A stretch of 14,419 nt of DNA from Saprospiraceae bacterium UBA2329. Lineage in GTDB: Bacteria > Bacteroidota > Bacteroidia > Chitinophagales > Saprospiraceae. Below are positions 6,194 to 13,892 of the stretch, piece by piece; the first letter of the stretch is position 1, and every line of letters starts with the position of its first letter. Location: assembly GCA_002344975.1 (NCBI GenBank), contig DDUV01000113.1, forward strand, positions 34,865-49,283, given 5' to 3'. Below the pieces are notes generated by a model. It did not search any database. It saw nothing but the letters and a program-made list of their open reading frames with translations, and was not told the DNA's origin. The translations under genes and the position numbers were made by a program.

Positions 6194-7900
6194 TTACAGA
6201 TTGAGTTTTTTTAATTCCTGAACAGCATAATCGGCGGCGCGGGCGGTGAGGGCCATGTAGGTCAGCGACGGATTCTGGCAGGCCGCAGAGGTCATGCAGG
6301 CGCCGTCGGTAACGAATACATTGGGTGCGGCGTGTACCTGATTCCAGCCGTTGAGCACCGATGTTTTCGGATCGCGGCCCATGCGCGCCGTACCCATTTC
6401 GTGGATGGCCAAGCCCGGCCATGACTGGCTGTCGTAGGTTTCCACATTCCTGAGTCCGGCAGCTTCCAGCATTTCAGCGGCGTAGAACATCATGTCCTTG
6501 CGCATTTTCATTTCATTTTCTTTGAACTCGGCATCCATCGTCAGCGTGGGCAATCCGTATTTGTCGAGTACGTCTTTGTTCAGCGTCACTTTGTTGTCGT
6601 GGTAAGGCAGGCATTCGCCGAAGCCCATGATGCCCATTTCCCAATGGCCGGGCCTTACGAGGCTGTCTTTAAAATCCTTGCCGACGCCCACCTGCATTTC
6701 GCGGATGCTCTCGGTCCAGTCCATCCGACTGGCGCCGCCCTGATAGCCGAAGCCGCGCAGGTAGTCGCGTTTGGTGGCATCGTTCAGGTTTTGGAAACGC
6801 GGAATATAGATGCCGTTCGGTCGGCGGCCTTTGTAGTACTGATCCTGAAAATCGTCGGAGATGCCTCTGGCGCCTGCGCGGAAGTGGTGGTCCATCAGGT
6901 AGTGCCCCAGCGCGCCGCTGTCGTTGCCGAATCCGTTGGGGAAACGGCGCGAGGTGGACTGCATCAGAATCTGGGTGCTGCCCAATGCCGATGCGCAGAG
7001 GAAGATGACTTTGGCAAAATACTCGTGTGTTTCGAGGGTTTCCGAATCCACGACGCGCACACCGACAGCCTTGTTTTTAGCCTCGTCGAAAATGATGCTG
7101 TGTACAATGGAGTAAGGCCGCAGGGTCATGTTGCCCGTTTTTTCGGCAGCGGGCAGCGTGGAGGCATTGCTGCTGAAATAAGCGCCGTAAGGGCAGCCCC
7201 GGATACAGCGGTTGCGGAACTGGCAGTTGCCACGCCCATTGTGCGCCTGCGTGAGGTGAGCGGTGCGGCCCATGATCATTTTGCGGCCCGGAAACTTGGA
7301 CTCAATGCGCTCTTTGACCTGCTTTTCGAGGCAGTTGTACTCCATTGGCGGCAGGAATTTGCCGTCGGGCAGATGCGGAATACCCTCGGCCTGCCCGCTG
7401 ATGCCCGCAAAACTCTCCACATGGTCGTACCAGGGCGCGAGGTCGGCGTATCGAATGGGCCAATCCACCGCGATGCCGTCTTTGGCATTGGCCTCAAAGT
7501 CGAGGTCGCTGAGGCGATACGATTGCCGCCCCCACATGATGGAACGCCCGCCGACGTGGTAGCCGCGCATCCAGTCGAAACGCTTGGTTTCGGAGTACGG
7601 ATTCTCGCGGTCGTTCACAAACCAGTGCTTCGAACTGGGCCGAATGGTGTAGCCCGTCCGGTTTTGCTTTTCGTAATCCTTGAGTTCTTCCTGCGTGGCG
7701 TAGTCGCGGTGCTCGTCATCCCAGGGGTCCATATTGGCCGTGGGGTACTCTCCATGTTTGACCATGCGCCCGCGTTCGAGTACGAGGGTTTTTAAACCTT
7801 TCTCGCACAGTTCTTTAGCGGCCCATCCGCCGCTGATGCCCGTCCCTACGACAATAGCGTCATAAGTGACGGAATCTTTTCCGTTGGTATTTAAATTCAT
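6194..7900 (-). CDS. GMC-family FAD-dependent oxidoreductase (gluconate/glucose dehydrogenase-like large subunit)
   Basis: This 568-residue flavin dehydrogenase starts at the ATG at 7900. The N-terminal FAD-binding Rossmann motif is G19-T-G-I-S-G24, with the ribose-binding acidic residue near LERG at 41-44. The C-terminal GMC domain carries the probable catalytic H500 (HEMGTARMG) and N543 (QNPSLT). Between them, C226, C232 and C236 (NCQFRNRCIRGCPYGA) form a cysteine cluster of the kind found in FAD-glucose dehydrogenase alpha subunits, where a 3Fe-4S cluster is known; an Fe-S role here is an inference. The expected reaction is oxidation of a sugar, sugar acid or alcohol with electrons passed to the respiratory chain; the substrate cannot be read from sequence. 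No signal peptide is visible, which fits export together with the Tat-like partner encoded 6 nt downstream. Length is normal for the family. Confidence 0.93.
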   Translation of the reverse strand: MNLNTNGKDSVTYDAIVVGTGISGGWAAKELCEKGLKTLVLERGRMVKHGEYPTANMDPWDDEHRDYATQEELKDYEKQNRTGYTIRPSSKHWFVNDRENPYSETKRFDWMRGYHVGGRSIMWGRQSYRLSDLDFEANAKDGIAVDWPIRYADLAPWYDHVESFAGISGQAEGIPHLPDGKFLPPMEYNCLEKQVKERIESKFPGRKMIMGRTAHLTQAHNGRGNCQFRNRCIRGCPYGAYFSSNASTLPAAEKTGNMTLRPYSIVHSIIFDEAKNKAVGVRVVDSETLETHEYFAKVIFLCASALGSTQILMQSTSRRFPNGFGNDSGALGHYLMDHHFRAGARGISDDFQDQYYKGRRPNGIYIPRFQNLNDATKRDYLRGFGYQGGASRMDWTESIREMQVGVGKDFKDSLVRPGHWEMGIMGFGECLPYHDNKVTLNKDVLDKYGLPTLTMDAEFKENEMKMRKDMMFYAAEMLEAAGLRNVETYDSQSWPGLAIHEMGTARMGRDPKTSVLNGWNQVHAAPNVFVTDGACMTSAACQNPSLTYMALTARAADYAVQELKKLNL

Positions 7901-7920
7901 CAGACATCCGTTTTGCGGCG

Positions 7921-7951
7921 CAAACTAAGCGAAGTATTTAAATTCGCCAAA
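7921..7951 (-). promoter_or_regulatory. Candidate promoter of the GMC dehydrogenase operon
   Basis: Read on the minus strand, TTTG (7951-7948) is followed after 19 nt by TTAGTTTG (7928-7921). That spacing is right for a Bacteroidota -33 / -7 pair, with one mismatch to TAnnTTTG. It ends about 20 nt before the ATG at 7900. The -7 box overlaps a small palindrome, TTTGCGGCGCAAA (7912-7924), which could be a regulator site. Confidence 0.4.
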
Positions 7952-8055
7952 GGATTGGAGGGAAAAAGTAAGGGGCTTCATTCCTGAACAGGTAAAAGGG
8001 CCGATTGAGCACATACGGCTTGAAAGGGTTTAGAAAAACGCTGCCGTCAATCCAT

Positions 8056-8850
8056 TTATACGCCCCAGGCCAGCTTGCCCGTAAAGTACAACAGCAAAAT
8101 GACCGCCCCGGCGATGATGCGGTAATAACCGAACCACTTGAAGCCGTGCCGCGCCAAAAACGTGATGAAGGTTTTGATGGCAATCATGGCTACGATGAAA
8201 GCTACCACATTGCCCACCGCCAGCAATTGCCACTCGCCGCTGCTCAGCGAAATACCGTCCTGATAGTAGTCCAGCATTTTTTTGGCCGTAGCCGCAAACA
8301 TCGTCGGCACCGCGAGGAAAAACGAGAACTCTGCCGCTGTTTTGCGGTTCAGTCCCTGCGCCAAGCCGCCGATGATGGTAGCCGCCGAACGCGATACGCC
8401 GGGAATCATGGCTAAGCACTGGAACAGACCGATGCGCAGGGCTTCTTTGTAGGAAACAGGCCGGTCGGGGGAGGTTTCGGCTTTTTCAAACCAGCGATCC
8501 ACCATCAAAAACACGATGCCGCCCACCACCAGCATGGCGCCCACTACGACTACGTTTTCCAGCAGGCTGTCAATCCAGTCGCTCAGCAACAGCCCGAAAA
8601 AAACCGCCGGCAGAAACGCCACGAAGAGTTTGTAGTAAAAATCAAGGGTTTGGAAAAAACGCCGCCAGTACAGCACCAGTACCGAAAGGATGGCGCCCAA
8701 CTGTATGGCTACGGTGAAGAGCTTCGTAAAGTCTTCTTTTTCAATGCCCATCACCGAGGATGCGACAATCATGTGCCCGGTAGAGGACACGGGGAGAAAC
8801 TCCGTAATACCTTCTACTACGGCGATGATGATGGCTTGCAGCAGGTTCAC
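8056..8850 (-). CDS. uppP: Undecaprenyl-diphosphatase UppP (BacA family)
   Basis: This 264-residue integral membrane phosphatase removes a phosphate from undecaprenyl diphosphate. It regenerates the lipid carrier for peptidoglycan and other envelope glycans, and overexpression gives bacitracin resistance. Both family signatures are intact: VEGITEFLPVSSTGH at residues 12-26 (catalytic Glu and His region) and PGVSRS at 150-155. About eight hydrophobic segments fit the known fold, and the length is typical. The start codon is GTG (8848-8850), supported by the family N-terminus NLLQAIIIAVVEG and by its place 6 nt after the stop of the DUF3098 gene. It is the last gene of the ftsX-DUF3098-uppP operon. 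Recalled Bacteroidota synteny often continues with truB, but here the GMC operon follows after 155 nt. Confidence 0.97.
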   Translation of the reverse strand: MNLLQAIIIAVVEGITEFLPVSSTGHMIVASSVMGIEKEDFTKLFTVAIQLGAILSVLVLYWRRFFQTLDFYYKLFVAFLPAVFFGLLLSDWIDSLLENVVVVGAMLVVGGIVFLMVDRWFEKAETSPDRPVSYKEALRIGLFQCLAMIPGVSRSAATIIGGLAQGLNRKTAAEFSFFLAVPTMFAATAKKMLDYYQDGISLSSGEWQLLAVGNVVAFIVAMIAIKTFITFLARHGFKWFGYYRIIAGAVILLLYFTGKLAWGV

Positions 8851-8856
8851 AGGGGC

Positions 8857-9168
8857 CTATTTTTTGAAAATGGCTACGATTTCTACGGCCAATCCGGCCA
8901 GAATCAAAATAGGCGCCAGCGTCACCCGACGGAAGCTGTAAATGATATTTTCGTCCCATACATCGGGGCTGGGCATGTGGCCGCCGGTCATCAGCGCCAA
9001 GCCTATGAAAATCAGCACTGCCCCTGCAATGAACAGGATGTAGTTTTGACGACCGAAAACCATTTCCTGCTTCGGCCCGGCAGATCTTTTCGGCACGGGG
9101 GCTATCTTTCTCGGCGCAGGCGCCGCTGCCGCTACGGGCCGCTTGGCCGTTGACTTACTTTTGCTCAT
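8857..9168 (-). CDS. DUF3098 small membrane protein
   Basis: This 103-residue protein has an Ala/Pro/Lys-rich N-terminal tail of about 35 residues and two membrane helices, about 42-61 (NYILFIAGAVLIFIGLALMT) and 84-101 (LAPILILAGLAVEIVAIF). FGRQNYIL, MTGGHMPSP and RRVTLAPILILAGLAVEI match the DUF3098 family as I remember it, a Bacteroidota-restricted family of unknown function found between ftsX and uppP. Both ends should be cytoplasmic. It lies 25 nt after ftsX and 6 nt before uppP, so the three are almost surely one transcript. A role in envelope or division processes is inferred from position only. Confidence 0.9.
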   Translation of the reverse strand: MSKSKSTAKRPVAAAAPAPRKIAPVPKRSAGPKQEMVFGRQNYILFIAGAVLIFIGLALMTGGHMPSPDVWDENIIYSFRRVTLAPILILAGLAVEIVAIFKK

Positions 9169-9193
9169 TTATCTTTATTTTGTTTATTAACGT

Positions 9194-10063
9194 CTAAAAC
9201 AACTCATCCACCCTCAATTTCAAATACTTACGCACCACGGCAAAGGTACTCACCCACTGTACAGCCACGCCTAATGCCACCAAAGCCGCCGCCATAGCCG
9301 CCAACATTGGCCAGTCGCCCAGCGATTTCCATTGCGGAATAGAGCTTTCCAGCACCCGGTGCAAGACATACAATCCAGCCACCGCCATCAGCCCGCTCAG
9401 CAAACCGTGCCAGATGGCTCTGAGCAAATACGGCCGACTGATGAAGCCCCATGTAGCGCCCACCAACTCCATGTTTTTAATAAGAAAACGGTTGGCGAAC
9501 AGCGCCAAGCGTATTGTATTGTGAATCAGCGTAGCCGCCGCAAAGATGAAAAACAGCGCCGTCAACAACGCGCCCCAAGCCACTTTTTTTATGTTGGCAG
9601 CCACCAATTGCGCCGTTTCGCCCTGATAGTAAACGTCGTTCACGCCGGCCTCTTCGCGCAATGCCGTTCGTATCCAGGCTAAGCTGTCGGGGTGCATCCA
9701 TTTGGCTTTCACGTTGAAAGTGAGCATGTTGAAGTAGGGATTCGGCAGGCCTGTTTGAGCAAATTCCTCGCCCAGTTCGGCTTCCATCATTTTGGCGGCC
9801 TCCTCTTTGGGAATAAACTGTACAGAACCTGATTTCACAAAATCAGAGCTATTTAACACCTCCATCAACTTATCGGCCTGCTCTTTTTCTGCATTTTCAG
9901 TCATTTCCACCGCCACATCTATGCTTTCCCGGAGCAGTTCGCCCAATTGCCGCCCGTAGAGCAACGCATATCCAAACAGCCCCAACATAAACAATACCAA
10001 GGCCATACTCACGATGACGTTGGTATAATTTACTCTGGTGCGGTAGGTAGCCGTGCTGCTCAT
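9194..10063 (-). CDS. ftsX: Cell division protein FtsX-like ABC permease subunit
   Basis: This 289-residue protein has the FtsX layout: a short cytoplasmic N-terminus, helix 1 at about 14-36, a periplasmic domain at about 40-158 and three C-terminal helices (about 161-183, 212-235 and 252-274). The segment IRLALFANRFLIKNMELVGATWGFISRPYLL (residues 184-214) is the family hallmark linking helices 2 and 3. With FtsE, the ATPase, which is not in this window, FtsX controls peptidoglycan hydrolases at the division site. I chose the ATG at 10063 (MSSTATYRTR...). The frame is open to 10180, but that extension reads across the divergent gene and the promoter candidate. It is the first gene of the ftsX-DUF3098-uppP operon. 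Confidence 0.94.
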   Translation of the reverse strand: MSSTATYRTRVNYTNVIVSMALVLFMLGLFGYALLYGRQLGELLRESIDVAVEMTENAEKEQADKLMEVLNSSDFVKSGSVQFIPKEEAAKMMEAELGEEFAQTGLPNPYFNMLTFNVKAKWMHPDSLAWIRTALREEAGVNDVYYQGETAQLVAANIKKVAWGALLTALFFIFAAATLIHNTIRLALFANRFLIKNMELVGATWGFISRPYLLRAIWHGLLSGLMAVAGLYVLHRVLESSIPQWKSLGDWPMLAAMAAALVALGVAVQWVSTFAVVRKYLKLRVDELF

Positions 10064-10087
10064 GAAAGGTAATACTGATTCGGAGCG

Positions 10088-10114
10088 CAAAAATACATAA
10101 TTTTCCGCCCGCAA
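10088..10114 (-). promoter_or_regulatory. Candidate ftsX operon promoter
   Basis: On the minus strand, TTG (10114-10112) is followed after 16 nt by TATTTTTG (10095-10088), a full match to the -7 consensus TAnnTTTG. It lies 25 nt before the ftsX ATG at 10063. The spacer is a little short. It lies in the 59-nt gap between ftsX and the divergent glycosyltransferase-like gene. Confidence 0.4.
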
Positions 10115-10122
10115 TACACAGC

Positions 10123-11352
10123 ATGACGCCTTACCTCCAACAACGAGCGCTTCTTTTCCAGCCGCTGCCCCGAAAACCATCGTCGCAGCTCGGCATGGTC
10201 ATCGTCATTCCGGCCTGCCGGGACACGCAGTTGTTGCTGTGTCTCATGGCTTTACAGCGCTGTGCCCTGCCCAATGGCGACGTGGACATCATCGTAATCG
10301 TGCATGATTCCGAGACAGATGCGCCGGAACTTCGAGCGCTCAATCTCTCCATAGCCGCCGATGCAGAACGCTGGGCCGCCCGCATCAACAACACGCGCCG
10401 TTGGTTTCACATCGTGTATCATTGCGAAATGCCCCGCCGGGATGCCGGCCCCGATCTGGCCCGAAAAATTGGTATGGACGAAGCCTGCCGACGATTGGAG
10501 CAGGCCGGAAATCCGCAGGGAATCATTGCATGTCTGACTTCAGAGAGCCGATGTGCGCCCAACTTTTTGGTCGAATTGGAACGTCACTTTCAACTGCATC
10601 CGCAATGCCCTGCATGCAGCATCTATTTCGAGTACCCGTTAAACGGCGCAGAGCACTCTGCTGAGACGTACAGGGCCGTTGCAAATCATGAATTAAGCCT
10701 TCGCTATTTCGTTGAGGTTCAGCGATATGCAGGCTACCCGTACGCATTTCACACACAGGCGCCGGGCATGGCTCTGCGTTGCGATGCCTATGAGCAGTCT
10801 GGAGGAATGTATATAAGGCCAGTAGAAGAAGGCTCTACTTTTCTAAATAAATTTACCGATTCGCCTTACTTCTTACCGTTGAATACTACCTGTATTTATA
10901 TCTCTCCTCCGCATCACAAACATGGAATCAACAGCGCCGGGCAATCTCCTGTTGCCGACAAAAAAAGACGACTCAAAACGCACGCATTTCAAACCTTTGA
11001 AGACCTGAGGCAGCTTTTTCAGAATGCGCACCGCCTTTATGACCAAAATTACGACCAGCTTCTGCTGCCAGAGGTCTTGTTGGATTTTTGCGAAGAGGTC
11101 AACGCATGGTCAAAAATATCAGAACTCCGCCACATCGCCGAAGACACCTCCGCTTTTAAACGACTCTTTTTCGCATGGTTCAACCATCAGATAATCAAAC
11201 AATTCGCCCTTTTCGCGAGAGATCATTATTATCCTGATATTCCACTGACCAACGCTTGCGAAGCATTGCTCACTGCGCAGGGAGCATCTGTAGAAATGGA
11301 GCCTTCTGCCATGTTGCGATTTTTAAGGCTCAGAGACAGAAACCTCGCATAA
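10123..11352 (+). CDS. Glycosyltransferase family 2-like protein with degenerate catalytic motifs
   Basis: This 409-residue protein has a GT-A-like N-terminal region: the first strand MVIVIPACRD (25-34), a second strand DIIVIVHDSE (55-64), then GPDLARKIGMDEACRR (109-124) and GIIACLTSESRCAPNFL (133-149). In typical relatives the last segment reads like CxDADxxxxPNYL, with the metal-binding DxD. Here T139-S-E141 stands in its place. Further on, GMALRCDAYEQSGGM (215-229) corresponds to the usual acceptor-side motif, but the following GED-type acidic pair reads E-E-G-S (235-238). The last 130 residues are helical and unassigned. No signal or membrane anchor is visible, so it is probably cytoplasmic. 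It is divergent from ftsX with a 59-nt gap. It may be an inactive or altered transferase. The family call is moderate; the motif loss is from eye alignment to remembered family patterns. Confidence 0.72.
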   Translation: MTPYLQQRALLFQPLPRKPSSQLGMVIVIPACRDTQLLLCLMALQRCALPNGDVDIIVIVHDSETDAPELRALNLSIAADAERWAARINNTRRWFHIVYHCEMPRRDAGPDLARKIGMDEACRRLEQAGNPQGIIACLTSESRCAPNFLVELERHFQLHPQCPACSIYFEYPLNGAEHSAETYRAVANHELSLRYFVEVQRYAGYPYAFHTQAPGMALRCDAYEQSGGMYIRPVEEGSTFLNKFTDSPYFLPLNTTCIYISPPHHKHGINSAGQSPVADKKRRLKTHAFQTFEDLRQLFQNAHRLYDQNYDQLLLPEVLLDFCEEVNAWSKISELRHIAEDTSAFKRLFFAWFNHQIIKQFALFARDHYYPDIPLTNACEALLTAQGASVEMEPSAMLRFLRLRDRNLA

Positions 11353-11427
11353 GCATCTGAATAAGGCAAAAAAACGCCATGTCAAGGAAAGCGATAACAG
11401 TCATTTTAGCCCTTGAATTAAAACTAC

Positions 11428-11455
11428 TTGGACATTAAAATTAAAAATATGTTTG
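11428..11455 (+). promoter_or_regulatory. Candidate promoter upstream of the helical-repeat gene
   Basis: TTG (11428-11430) is followed after 17 nt by TATGTTTG (11448-11455), a full match to TAnnTTTG. It lies about 290 nt before the ATG at 11743. I found no matching -7 motif nearer to that gene. Confidence 0.35.
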
Positions 11456-11681
11456 AATTTGTTAGAATCAGGTATCTGATTGACGTAGTTTTGCTTTGCT
11501 ATTTACACCCAAATACTTATTTGCTTGGGCCAATGCCTGTAAGGTAATACATTAGCTTTACCATTCTTCTCTCAGGGTAAAATAAGCTTTTCCAAATATT
11601 TTATCCTTCTCCAAACTTAATGAAAACGCTAATGGCCGATGATGCTGATCCGGCTATGTTGTACATGCGTTTACCCGTCCG

Positions 11682-11714
11682 TCAGGCATGAAGTGTATAT
11701 ACACTGAGGCCTGA
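11682..11714 (+). promoter_or_regulatory. Two-level dyad (possible operator or leader hairpin)
   Basis: The core AGTGTATATACACT (11692-11705) is a perfect 14-bp palindrome. It is flanked almost symmetrically (4 nt left, 3 nt right) by TCAGGC (11682-11687) and its inverse GCCTGA (11709-11714). The right edge is 28 nt before the ATG of the helical-repeat gene. As DNA it could bind a dimeric repressor; as RNA it could form a long hairpin next to the ribosome site. Confidence 0.6.
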
Positions 11715-11742
11715 GAATGATTATGATACGTCTACCTAACAT

Positions 11743-13281
11743 ATGAAACAACTACACGAACTAATCACACTGCTTAGCAAGAACAAGGTTAAGTCCAATG
11801 TTCTGCTGGATGCTTTATTGGAATCAGGGTCGAAAAAGCAGGAACTGTTTGACCTGATAGCCGAAGGCCGGGTCCAATCCGACGAAGAAGCTATTTCCCT
11901 GCTTTATGGCGATCCAGGGCCCAAGAATAGCTATAATGTGGTGAAGACCAAATTAAAAGACAGCCTGACCGAGGCCCTCCTGCTATTGGATTTCAAAACA
12001 ACCAACTACTCCAACCGGCAGCGATCTTACCACGATTGCAACATGAAATGGGCCGCCATACAAATACTCCTGACGAGCAACGCTCGGCTGACCGGGATAG
12101 AACTTTTGGAGAAATTGTTGCAGCAGGCACTCAAGTATGAATTTACCGAAATTGCAATCAACGCATTGCGTTTGCTCCGGCTCCATTATGGAAATGTGGA
12201 AGGCGACCTCAAAAAGTTTGAGCAGATTAATATGCGCTACAATCATTTGCAAACTCTATGGATTTGGGAAAACAGAGCAGAAGAACTATACACCAGCATG
12301 ACCATCGGCTTTGTAAACAGCAAATCCGGCACTGCCGAAATCTCCCAAGTTGCCCGGCAGTATTTTGACGAGATAAGTCCCTGGCTTTCAAAGTATGACA
12401 GCTTTAAACTGCACCTTTTCGGAAGATTGATTCAAATAACGATCTACTCCAGCATCAATGATTATCAACGCACAGCAGAGCTTTGTGAAGACGCCCTGGC
12501 ATTTTTCAAACTCAAACCCTATGACAGCAGCCTGCCTTTACAGGTCTTCTATTACCAATTAGCGGTTAGTTATATTCAGTTGAGGGCCTTTGACAAAGGG
12601 CAGGCTTTGATCAACAGCGTAGAGTCCGTTTTTGAAGAAGGATCATTCAATTGGTTCAAATTCAAAGAACTGTTTTTCCTGCTGGCCATGCATACCGAAA
12701 GATATGCCGAAGGTGCCTCCGTGTGCAACCAAATAATGAAGCATCCTAAACTGAACAACCACCCTGCTCACATCTCAGAAATGTGGAAAATATATCAGGC
12801 CTATGTTTACATCCTGGTGAGAATGGGCATCATTTCCGACGATGAGTATGAGCACAAGTCCACTAAATTCAAGTTACAGAAGTTTCTCAATGACATTCCT
12901 GTGTTTTCCCGCGACCGGCAGGGTATGAATATTCCGGTGCTGATAGCTCAAATTCTTTTGCTCATTGTAGAACGCAATTACGAAGCCTCCATTGACCGAA
13001 TCGGAGCCATCGAGAAATATTGCAGCCGGTACCTGAAACAAAAAGACACCCTGCGAAGCAATGTGTTTATCAAGATGCTGCTGCAAATTCCACTGGCCTC
13101 CTTTCACAAAGAAGCGCTCATCAGAAAAGCAGCCAAACTGCTGAAAATGCTTCAGGATACGCCTATGGAAATCTCTAATCAGGCATACGAAATTGAGATT
13201 ATTCCTTACGAAATTCTCTGGGACATGTTGATCGCTTCTCTGGATCGAAAAACCTACCGTGCCCGAGGCGGGAATGATTGA
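11743..13281 (+). CDS. Large all-helical TPR-like repeat protein, function unknown
   Basis: I cannot name this 512-residue protein. It has no signal peptide or membrane helix and appears almost entirely alpha-helical, so it is probably cytoplasmic. The N-terminal 80 residues (LLSKNKVKSNVLLDALLESGSKK ... LKDSLTEALLLL) look like a separate helical module. From about residue 100 to 390, helices repeat in TPR-like fashion, for example IELLEKLLQQALKYEFTEIAINALRLLRLHYG (119-150), ELCEDALAFFKL and YYQLAVSYIQLRAFDKGQALINSVESVFEEG. Such solenoids usually bind proteins or peptides. I recall similar long helical proteins of about 500 residues in other Bacteroidota, without assigned function; this was not checked. 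It has a long leader with a dyad. It converges on the small cysteine protein with 33 nt between the stops. Confidence 0.85.
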   Translation: MKQLHELITLLSKNKVKSNVLLDALLESGSKKQELFDLIAEGRVQSDEEAISLLYGDPGPKNSYNVVKTKLKDSLTEALLLLDFKTTNYSNRQRSYHDCNMKWAAIQILLTSNARLTGIELLEKLLQQALKYEFTEIAINALRLLRLHYGNVEGDLKKFEQINMRYNHLQTLWIWENRAEELYTSMTIGFVNSKSGTAEISQVARQYFDEISPWLSKYDSFKLHLFGRLIQITIYSSINDYQRTAELCEDALAFFKLKPYDSSLPLQVFYYQLAVSYIQLRAFDKGQALINSVESVFEEGSFNWFKFKELFFLLAMHTERYAEGASVCNQIMKHPKLNNHPAHISEMWKIYQAYVYILVRMGIISDDEYEHKSTKFKLQKFLNDIPVFSRDRQGMNIPVLIAQILLLIVERNYEASIDRIGAIEKYCSRYLKQKDTLRSNVFIKMLLQIPLASFHKEALIRKAAKLLKMLQDTPMEISNQAYEIEIIPYEILWDMLIASLDRKTYRARGGND

Positions 13282-13314
13282 TTTTAAATAATTCTAACCC
13301 GCTTTCCTGCCTGG

Positions 13315-13731
13315 TCACCCAAATTCGACAATCAGAAACGATAAAATACGAGCCACTTTATATTCTCCGGGATATACAATCCGTTGGTTGATATCTAATT
13401 TTTCAGCAATGCTTTTGGGCAAGATGAAGCGATCCGTCACTCGGAATACGCCCCGATTGAAGTGCTCCATCAAAACAGCTTCGGGAAGTTGCTGCTCAAA
13501 AAATGCTACGGCAAGTCCGCCGGTAGTGGTTCTGAATAAATGCGCTGAGTAAGCAGGGCAGGCAATTTGCAGTTTTTCCATCGAGGCGGAGATGTGGCAA
13601 ATACCAACTCCCGAACACCCCGCTTTGGGAGAACCCAATACTAAATCGGCTTTGAGACTTACACGTTGTCTTTTACAAAAAAACGGCTTAGGTAAGACGT
13701 TGGCATCAGTCAAGAAAGTGTTTGCGTTCAT
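13315..13731 (-). CDS. Small cysteine-containing protein of unknown function
   Basis: I do not recognise this 138-residue protein. It has no signal peptide or membrane helix. Four cysteines occur, C19, C39, C45 and C58; GSPKAGCSGVGICHI (33-47) is the most motif-like part and could bind a metal or a cofactor. The C-terminal half is hydrophobic and beta-rich (FRVTDRFILPKSIAEKLDI, then YPGEYKVARILSFLIVEF) and looks like one compact domain. The ATG at 13731 is the best start. The AT-rich DNA upstream has a near -7 match (CATTTTTG on the minus strand, 13762-13755). The next gene upstream is more than 230 nt away, so it is probably transcribed alone. It converges on the helical-repeat gene. Gene status is fairly sure. 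Confidence 0.7.
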   Translation of the reverse strand: MNANTFLTDANVLPKPFFCKRQRVSLKADLVLGSPKAGCSGVGICHISASMEKLQIACPAYSAHLFRTTTGGLAVAFFEQQLPEAVLMEHFNRGVFRVTDRFILPKSIAEKLDINQRIVYPGEYKVARILSFLIVEFG

Positions 13732-13892
13732 AATGATGTTCGTGAAGATAGGTGCAAAAATGGTTTTTTTTCAGTGTAGTCTCCTCTTAATATATAATAT
13801 TTTTTTTTAATAAGTACGCGCAAGCCTCCCTGATGAAAAGTTGGCACAGGGGCTTCCTGTACCTGTTTTTATTGTGATCTTCTCTTTTTGTT

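Larger units (their letters stand above)
11353..11742. other. 390-nt non-coding stretch before the helical-repeat gene
   Basis: It is AT-rich compared with the genes on both sides and holds no convincing gene. I see a promoter candidate (11428-11455), two very short open frames (11449-11547, 32 residues; 11620-11691, 23 residues) and a strong dyad at 11682-11714. If transcription starts at the promoter candidate, the leader of the next gene is about 280 nt, long enough for leader-based control. No known riboswitch was recognised. Confidence 0.6.

Noticed and set aside
6599..7795. 398-codon open frame on the plus strand, opposite the GMC gene
   Set aside because: It is antisense to an intact, motif-bearing dehydrogenase; its translation shows no known domain and looks like a GC-rich shadow.
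8857..10063. ftsX-DUF3098-uppP as a novel system
   Set aside because: From memory this gene order is widespread in Bacteroidota, so it is ordinary here.
10064..10180. 39-codon N-terminal extension of FtsX
   Set aside because: It overlaps the divergent gene and the promoter candidate; family members start near the first helix, as from 10063.
11449..11547. 32-codon open frame in the non-coding stretch
   Set aside because: It is too short, its ATG lies inside the -7 promoter motif, and it resembles nothing known.
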